The notes beneath the pieces are model-generated. The model had not been told where the DNA came from and ran no database searches. It worked only from the letters and a program-made list of their open reading frames with translations. 17,579 nt of DNA, taken from NCBI GenBank assembly GCA_023356515.1, contig JAKQYG010000025.1:1-17579 (forward strand), given 5' to 3'. This DNA is from Trichodesmium sp. MAG_R04. GTDB taxonomy: Bacteria > Cyanobacteriota > Cyanobacteriia > Cyanobacteriales > Microcoleaceae. Position numbers and translations under genes: made by a program. This document shows, one piece after another, positions 14,113 through 17,579 of this stretch (position 1 is its first letter; each line of letters starts with the position of its first letter).

Positions 14113-14132
14113 AAAATGAAACCTTTCTCATC
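13960..14132 (+). ncRNA. Omega-RNA-like scaffold with 20-nt downstream guide position
   Basis: In IS605 elements the TnpB guide RNA is transcribed through the right end, and the first 16-20 nt outside the element act as guide. Here the scaffold-like part includes the short hairpin ACTAC-TGGCAAA-GTAGT and the CGGAGCTACGGTCCGG and GCCC..GGGGAGGATGTCA segments. The guide position would be 14113-14132 (AAAATGAAACCTTTCTCATC). Transcription is not shown; read-through from petJ could supply it. The 5' limit is a guess. Confidence 0.4.
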
Positions 14133-14250
14133 TTGAGAATATGTTCCTTGATAGTTGGGGTGAAAACTAGAGCTAGAGAAAATATCGAATCTATAGCTCT
14201 ATGTGCTCGCCCCAATATTGGCATCTGAAGTAAATACATACTGATGACAA

Positions 14251-15180
14251 ATGAATGGTTTTTATCGATTTTTATTCAGCATTATTATTGTTGTTACAGT
14301 CTTGTTTTTGTCATTTTCTCCACCGATGAAAATTGCAACTGCTAACTTAGAAATTGGAAATACTAAAAAGGTCTTTACTGAAGGTATCATTAATACTAAA
14401 AACAAAAACTATGAGCAAGCAGTTGAAAATTTTACTAAAGCAATAGAACTTAATTCTAACTTTGCCAGTGCTTATAGTAATAGATGTTTAGTTTATCTTC
14501 AATGGGGAAAATATGAGGAAGCGATCGCTGACTGCACTCAAGCAATAAGAATTAATCCAGAAAATATAGAAGCAAATCTCAACCTAGGTTTAGCTTACGA
14601 CAAAATTGGTAATTACCAACAAGCAATTGCAGAATATACTCAAGTACTTGACCACAACCATAATGATTTTCGTGCTCTATATAATCGTGGGTTAGCTAAT
14701 TTTGAACTGAATAATTATCAGGAAGCAATAGCAGACTATAACTTAATTTTAGCAAATACTTATCAAAATGCTAATTTTAATCAAGCAGATATTTATAATG
14801 AAAGGGGTTTGACATATTTAATGGCAAAAAATATGCACAAAGCCATGACAGATTTTAGTTATGCTATTCATATAGATTCTGAGAACTCTAGAGCTTATTA
14901 TAACAGAGGATGTGTCTGTAGGAAGATGGGAAATATTGAAGGAGCAATGGCAGATTTTAGTAAAAGCATACAAATTAATCCCTATCAAGCTCAAGCATAT
15001 TTAAACCGAGGGTTATTGCTTCAAGAATGCGGACTGTATCAAGGTGCAATTGAAGATTTGCAAGCTGCTACAAAGTGTTTTTGTGTTCAAGGCAATATGG
15101 CGGCTTATCATCATACTCAAAGGTTAATTGATGGGTTACAAAAATGGCTGTTATCATCTAATCAAACTGCTATTGGTTGA
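14251..15180 (+). CDS. Secreted or membrane-anchored TPR-repeat protein
   Basis: The 309-residue product starts with a hydrophobic signal or anchor (about 7-24, FLFSIIIVVTVLFLSF). About seven tetratricopeptide repeats of 34 residues follow from about residue 43 to 290. Each shows the A/G-x-Y-x-R/L-G ... Y-x-x-A-I-x-x-Y/F pattern, for example ASAYSNRCLVYLQWGKYEEA, ANLNLGLAYDKIGNYQQA and RAYYNRGCVCRKMGNIEGA. One repeat carries an insertion near QNANFNQAD. TPR arrays bind other proteins; no partner can be named. The repeats differ from each other, so they are not a recent duplication. The ATG has only a weak purine stretch upstream. The IS605-type element ends about 140 bp before the start. The gene is convergent with the next one. 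Confidence 0.85.
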   Translation: MNGFYRFLFSIIIVVTVLFLSFSPPMKIATANLEIGNTKKVFTEGIINTKNKNYEQAVENFTKAIELNSNFASAYSNRCLVYLQWGKYEEAIADCTQAIRINPENIEANLNLGLAYDKIGNYQQAIAEYTQVLDHNHNDFRALYNRGLANFELNNYQEAIADYNLILANTYQNANFNQADIYNERGLTYLMAKNMHKAMTDFSYAIHIDSENSRAYYNRGCVCRKMGNIEGAMADFSKSIQINPYQAQAYLNRGLLLQECGLYQGAIEDLQAATKCFCVQGNMAAYHHTQRLIDGLQKWLLSSNQTAIG

Positions 15181-15240
15181 AATAATACCAATTGAGAAGG
15201 CAAGAGGTACGAAGATACTTATGCTGAATGTGGCCTTCAT

Positions 15241-15313
15241 AAAAAATTAGGGGTTTAGGATGGGACATTTAAGATAATAAATGGCCATTAAATGACCCGA
15301 ATGACCTAGTATC
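15241..15313 (+). repeat. Repeat family E, copy 2 (about 73 bp) with the conserved hairpin
   Basis: This matches E1 from AGGGGTT through GGCCATT...AATGACC. The stem arms are at 15283-15289 and 15300-15306 with the same 10-nt spacing as E1. It lies in the 198-bp region between two convergent genes, where a bidirectional terminator would be useful. There is no T run. Confidence 0.5.
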
Positions 15314-15378
15314 GGTTTTATAAAGGAGTATCTCACCTCCAGAAAACTTAGTCATAGCTCAATACAGTAGATAGAGCA

Positions 15379-16392
15379 CTACCGGACAAACTTTGGCATA
15401 ACTTCAGCAGCAGTAAATAAACCATAGATACCTCTTCGATATAAATCTACTCCTGCTTTCAAATAACCAAATGCCGGGCCACAAACATTAGCGGCCATGC
15501 TTGTTTCATCTCCTAATGTAAAAGTATGAGTAGAAATTTTACCTTCAAAAGTACGGCCAGTTACTTGAACATTCGTACTTAATGGTTTTTTCTGGTTCCT
15601 AGTATCAACGATACCTCCTACTGTTACCCGATCGCGATCGCAAATTCCCCCTAACTCCAACATAATATCGTCAGCATGTTCCATATTCTCCAATTTCAAT
15701 AGACCATTTGTCTTTTCTAGTAAAGCTTCTACCTCACCATCAGTCATGGCCTTAGCTTTTTCCACATTATATCCGGGCAAATGGCCAATATCCTCGCGAA
15801 TTGTGGCACGGTAAGCTTCCCAATTAGCAATACCTACTCCAAAAGTAATTTTTACACTATGAATTTCCACATAACTCTGAGCTGCTATAGCCGCTATTGC
15901 AGTTAATAAACCAGGGGTTGCGCCACAACCAGCCATGTAAGTAATACCTGCAGCTTGTAACTCATCTTTGAGGGCCAATAATTTTTCTATAGCACTGGTT
16001 CGCTTAATGGCATCCACCAATACTCCCCGCCAACCAGCAGCAATAAATTGTTTGGCGACACTTGCCATAAAGGTATTAGGTAAGTTAGGAAGGGCCAGAA
16101 AATAACCATCCACAGCATCAGCGACTTTAATTAATTCTTCAATGCTCTGATTACTTAAAACCCCACCAGCTTCTAAATAACCCAAAGACCCTTGAGCATT
16201 ATACATATTTATACACTGGTCAGGATTTAATCCTTGACGGTTGTAGGCATAACCTTTTTTATCAGCAGCAGCAACCCAGACCATTTCTTGTTTAGATATA
16301 AGTAACCTAGCTGCAGCTTGCCCCAGACCGCCAAAACCTAAAATACCGACATGGATTTGATTATTAAAAGTTGTGATTTGCTTAGTATTCAT
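15379..16392 (-). CDS. Saccharopine dehydrogenase-like oxidoreductase
   Basis: This 337-residue cytoplasmic protein begins with a Rossmann fold: VGILGFGGLGQAAARLL contains GxGxxG at residues 19-24, followed by an Ala-rich beta-alpha unit. The remainder resembles cyanobacterial proteins annotated as saccharopine-dehydrogenase-like, with conserved-looking blocks YMAGCGATPGLLTAIAAIAA and MAANVCGPAFGYLKAGVDLYRRGIYGL. The domain implies an NAD(P)-dependent dehydrogenase or a related amine-forming enzyme, but the substrate is unknown to me and the neighbours do not suggest one. The ATG at 16390-16392 has no strong ribosome binding site. Length appears complete. It contains a HIP1 octamer at 15634. 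Confidence 0.75.
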   Translation of the reverse strand: MNTKQITTFNNQIHVGILGFGGLGQAAARLLISKQEMVWVAAADKKGYAYNRQGLNPDQCINMYNAQGSLGYLEAGGVLSNQSIEELIKVADAVDGYFLALPNLPNTFMASVAKQFIAAGWRGVLVDAIKRTSAIEKLLALKDELQAAGITYMAGCGATPGLLTAIAAIAAQSYVEIHSVKITFGVGIANWEAYRATIREDIGHLPGYNVEKAKAMTDGEVEALLEKTNGLLKLENMEHADDIMLELGGICDRDRVTVGGIVDTRNQKKPLSTNVQVTGRTFEGKISTHTFTLGDETSMAANVCGPAFGYLKAGVDLYRRGIYGLFTAAEVMPKFVR

Positions 16393-16608
16393 AACACTTA
16401 TCGCAGTTAATTTAACTAGACAGATTTTTATTATCTGCTAAGGTGCATCATCCTGGAAATCATTTCATTTATTTCAGTTCAAGTACTTTTTGCTGCTATG
16501 AGGTACAAATTTAGCTTTATATAGCTATAGCTTAGATTATTTCAAGTCACAATCAAAACATTGTAGAGACTTTCTATGAAAAGTCCTTGCTGTTGTCTAT
16601 ATATAAAT
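16393..16608. other. Upstream region of the oxidoreductase gene
   Basis: The region is AT-rich with no reading frame of note. It must contain the oxidoreductase promoter on the minus strand, but no clear -35/-10 pair was picked out. Confidence 0.3.
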
Positions 16609-16856
16609 GGGGTTTGCTGATTAAATCCAAAAGTATTGACACAGAAAAGTTTTAGCATTTTTAGATTTGAAAAAAGTGTCTAGTTTTCGGTCCTGAGGGC
16701 TCAAAAAGTTAGTATTTCGGTCTGACTATGGCATGAAAATAAAGGAAAAAATATATCCGACTACCTCCTCTACCAATTCCCCATTCCTCTGTAGGCATGC
16801 AATGTTCCTACCTACTCCCCTGCTTCTTAAAAAGACTCTTTTCCTAGACCATATTT
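16609..16856 (+). repeat. Repeat family D, copy 2 (about 248 bp, right end decayed)
   Basis: It starts GGGGTTTGCTGATTAAATCC and follows D1 through shared blocks such as 'TAGCATTTTTAGA', 'GTGTCTAGTTTTCG' and 'AAAAAGTTAGTATTT'. The right end, TTTTCCTAGACCATAT, has lost the CAGCAAACCCT terminus. The 24-bp palindrome of D1 is reduced here to GGCATGCAATGTTCC. It is on the same strand as D1, about 3.5 kb away. Confidence 0.65.
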
Positions 16857-17239
16857 ATACTACAATTAGTACCTTTCCGTAAGTACTGAAATATTAATAT
16901 ATAAATTCCCGACTTGGAGTGTTAAGGAGAGATAACAGAAGTCTTAACTTCCGTGAAACGGTATAACTTGTCTAATTTCTATCCCAATATTTCCTCATGC
17001 CTGGGTTCAATATCTTGACGGTTTCCAAAATATACGCCAAACTTAACAGATAATTGACCTACTGATTCAGATTATAATAAGTTTTGTAAATAAATGATTC
17101 CCTATCTATCAGTTAGTAAAAATTGATTTAGATTAAAAGCAAGTCATTTAAAAAATCAAGAAGCAACTTACTTCATTAGATATTCAGTTTGAAAAAGTTG
17201 GTTTATGTACATAATCCTAAAATTGTTCATCATTTAGCT
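16857..17239. other. Gene-free stretch upstream of the DUF2997 gene
   Basis: The only structure noted is GTTAAG/CTTAAC (about 16920-16950), a 6-bp stem with a long loop. The last 50 bases (17189-17239) are open in frame with the DUF2997 gene from a TTG, but those residues are not part of the family domain. No RNA gene was recognised. Confidence 0.4.
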
Positions 17240-17458
17240 ATGAATATGGAAACTTTAGAGTTCATAATTCATCCGGATGGTCGAGTACAAGAAAAAGTGA
17301 CTGGCATTGCTGGTAGATATTGCACAGAAGTAACTGCAGCAATTGAATCTGAGTTAGGCATTGTCTTAACTCAACAGTCAACTTCTGAATACTTTGCCCA
17401 AAAGCAGTATCAGTCTCATACTGCTACAACCCAAGTTTCTTCTTTTAGTAACTGGTAA
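17240..17458 (+). CDS. DUF2997 family protein
   Basis: This small cytoplasmic protein of 72 residues has the DUF2997 core METLEFIIHPDGRVQEKVTG followed by CTEVTAAIESELG and TSEYFAQ; the last 20 residues are low-complexity Ser/Thr/Gln. The function of the family is unknown. In cyanobacteria it is commonly encoded directly before ycf35 (DUF1257), often with a ferredoxin gene, and that order is seen here (46-bp gap). The start is chosen at 17240 (MNMETLEF); the ATG at 17246 is equally possible. An upstream in-frame TTG at 17189 would add 17 residues unlike the family. No clear Shine-Dalgarno is present for any of the starts. Confidence 0.75.
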   Translation: MNMETLEFIIHPDGRVQEKVTGIAGRYCTEVTAAIESELGIVLTQQSTSEYFAQKQYQSHTATTQVSSFSNW

Positions 17459-17504
17459 AATTATTTTTTTTGTTTAGTTCTGTTTATTCCTTTATAAGAT
17501 AACT

Positions 17505-17579
17505 ATGTCACACTTTAGTCAAATCAAAACTCAAATTCGTAATCTGAAGTCTTTGCAGTCTGCTCTAACAGATTTAGGC
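17505..17579 (+). CDS. ycf35: Ycf35 (DUF1257) protein, 5' end only
   Basis: The 25 codons before the window edge read MSHFSQIKTQIRNLKSLQSA followed by LTDLG. This is the characteristic N-terminus of Ycf35, a conserved protein of cyanobacteria and of red-algal plastid genomes whose function is not established. The ATG at 17505 is confirmed by the conserved MSHF start. It lies 46 bp after the DUF2997 gene on the same strand, so the two are probably co-transcribed. The rest, about 100 residues in the family, lies outside the window. Confidence 0.8.
   Translation, partial: MSHFSQIKTQIRNLKSLQSALTDLG

Noticed and set aside
1..17579. tRNA, rRNA or CRISPR loci
   Set aside because: No TPsiC-like GGTTCGAATCC arms in tRNA context, no rRNA-like GC-rich blocks and no regularly spaced short repeats were found on either strand.

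Overview
The window looks like chromosome from a filamentous, AT-rich marine cyanobacterium of the Trichodesmium/Okeania type. The evidence is plastocyanin and cytochrome c6 genes with thylakoid-lumen signal peptides, a DUF2997 gene followed by the start of ycf35, seven HIP1 octamers (GCGATCGC at 45, 6441, 9474, 10264, 10889, 14521 and 15634), and sparse coding. Supported genes cover only about 59% of the bases, and the gaps are full of short repeats. The genus is an inference from these traits; nothing in the window proves it.

Layout. Bases 1-1424 (minus strand) hold a possible transposase start at the edge, a frameshifted cbiM/nikM permease gene and its nikL-like partner, from a Ni/Co uptake operon. 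Then come a 1.2 kb gap, a ferritin-like gene (2673-3107), a patch of decayed ISAs1-type transposase pieces, and argC (3807-4865). Two tandem copies of a TIR element fill the gap before an M23 peptidase gene (minus, 5598-6653). Riboflavin synthase (minus, 7023-7748) sits between two inverted copies of another TIR element and is divergent from a bifunctional-nuclease (DUF151) gene (8225-8731). An aldo/keto reductase with two Fe-S motifs follows (9522-10637).

The functional centre is 10706-13812. It holds a BlaR1-type membrane protease gene and a BlaI-type repressor gene that overlap by one base (petP and petR), plastocyanin petE divergent from petR, and cytochrome c6 petJ about 1 kb further on. 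In Synechocystis, PetR/PetP switches photosynthetic electron transport between the copper protein and the haem protein according to copper supply. Here the regulator, its protease and both targets lie within about 3.1 kb. The same dyad, GACA-N3-TGTC inside TGACA-N3-TGTCTT, occurs upstream of both petE and petJ. In petE it lies just downstream of the predicted -10, as for a repressor. In petJ it lies upstream of the promoter elements, as for an activator.

Downstream of petJ is a roughly 234-bp IS200/IS605-type element with no tnpA or tnpB; its right half resembles a TnpB omega-RNA scaffold. Then come a secreted TPR protein, a convergent saccharopine-dehydrogenase-like oxidoreductase, another repeat-filled gap, and the DUF2997-ycf35 pair, with ycf35 cut by the window edge.

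Five families of short dispersed repeats (A to E below, at least 11 copies) account for much of the non-coding DNA. I saw no tRNA, rRNA, CRISPR array or recognisable riboswitch.
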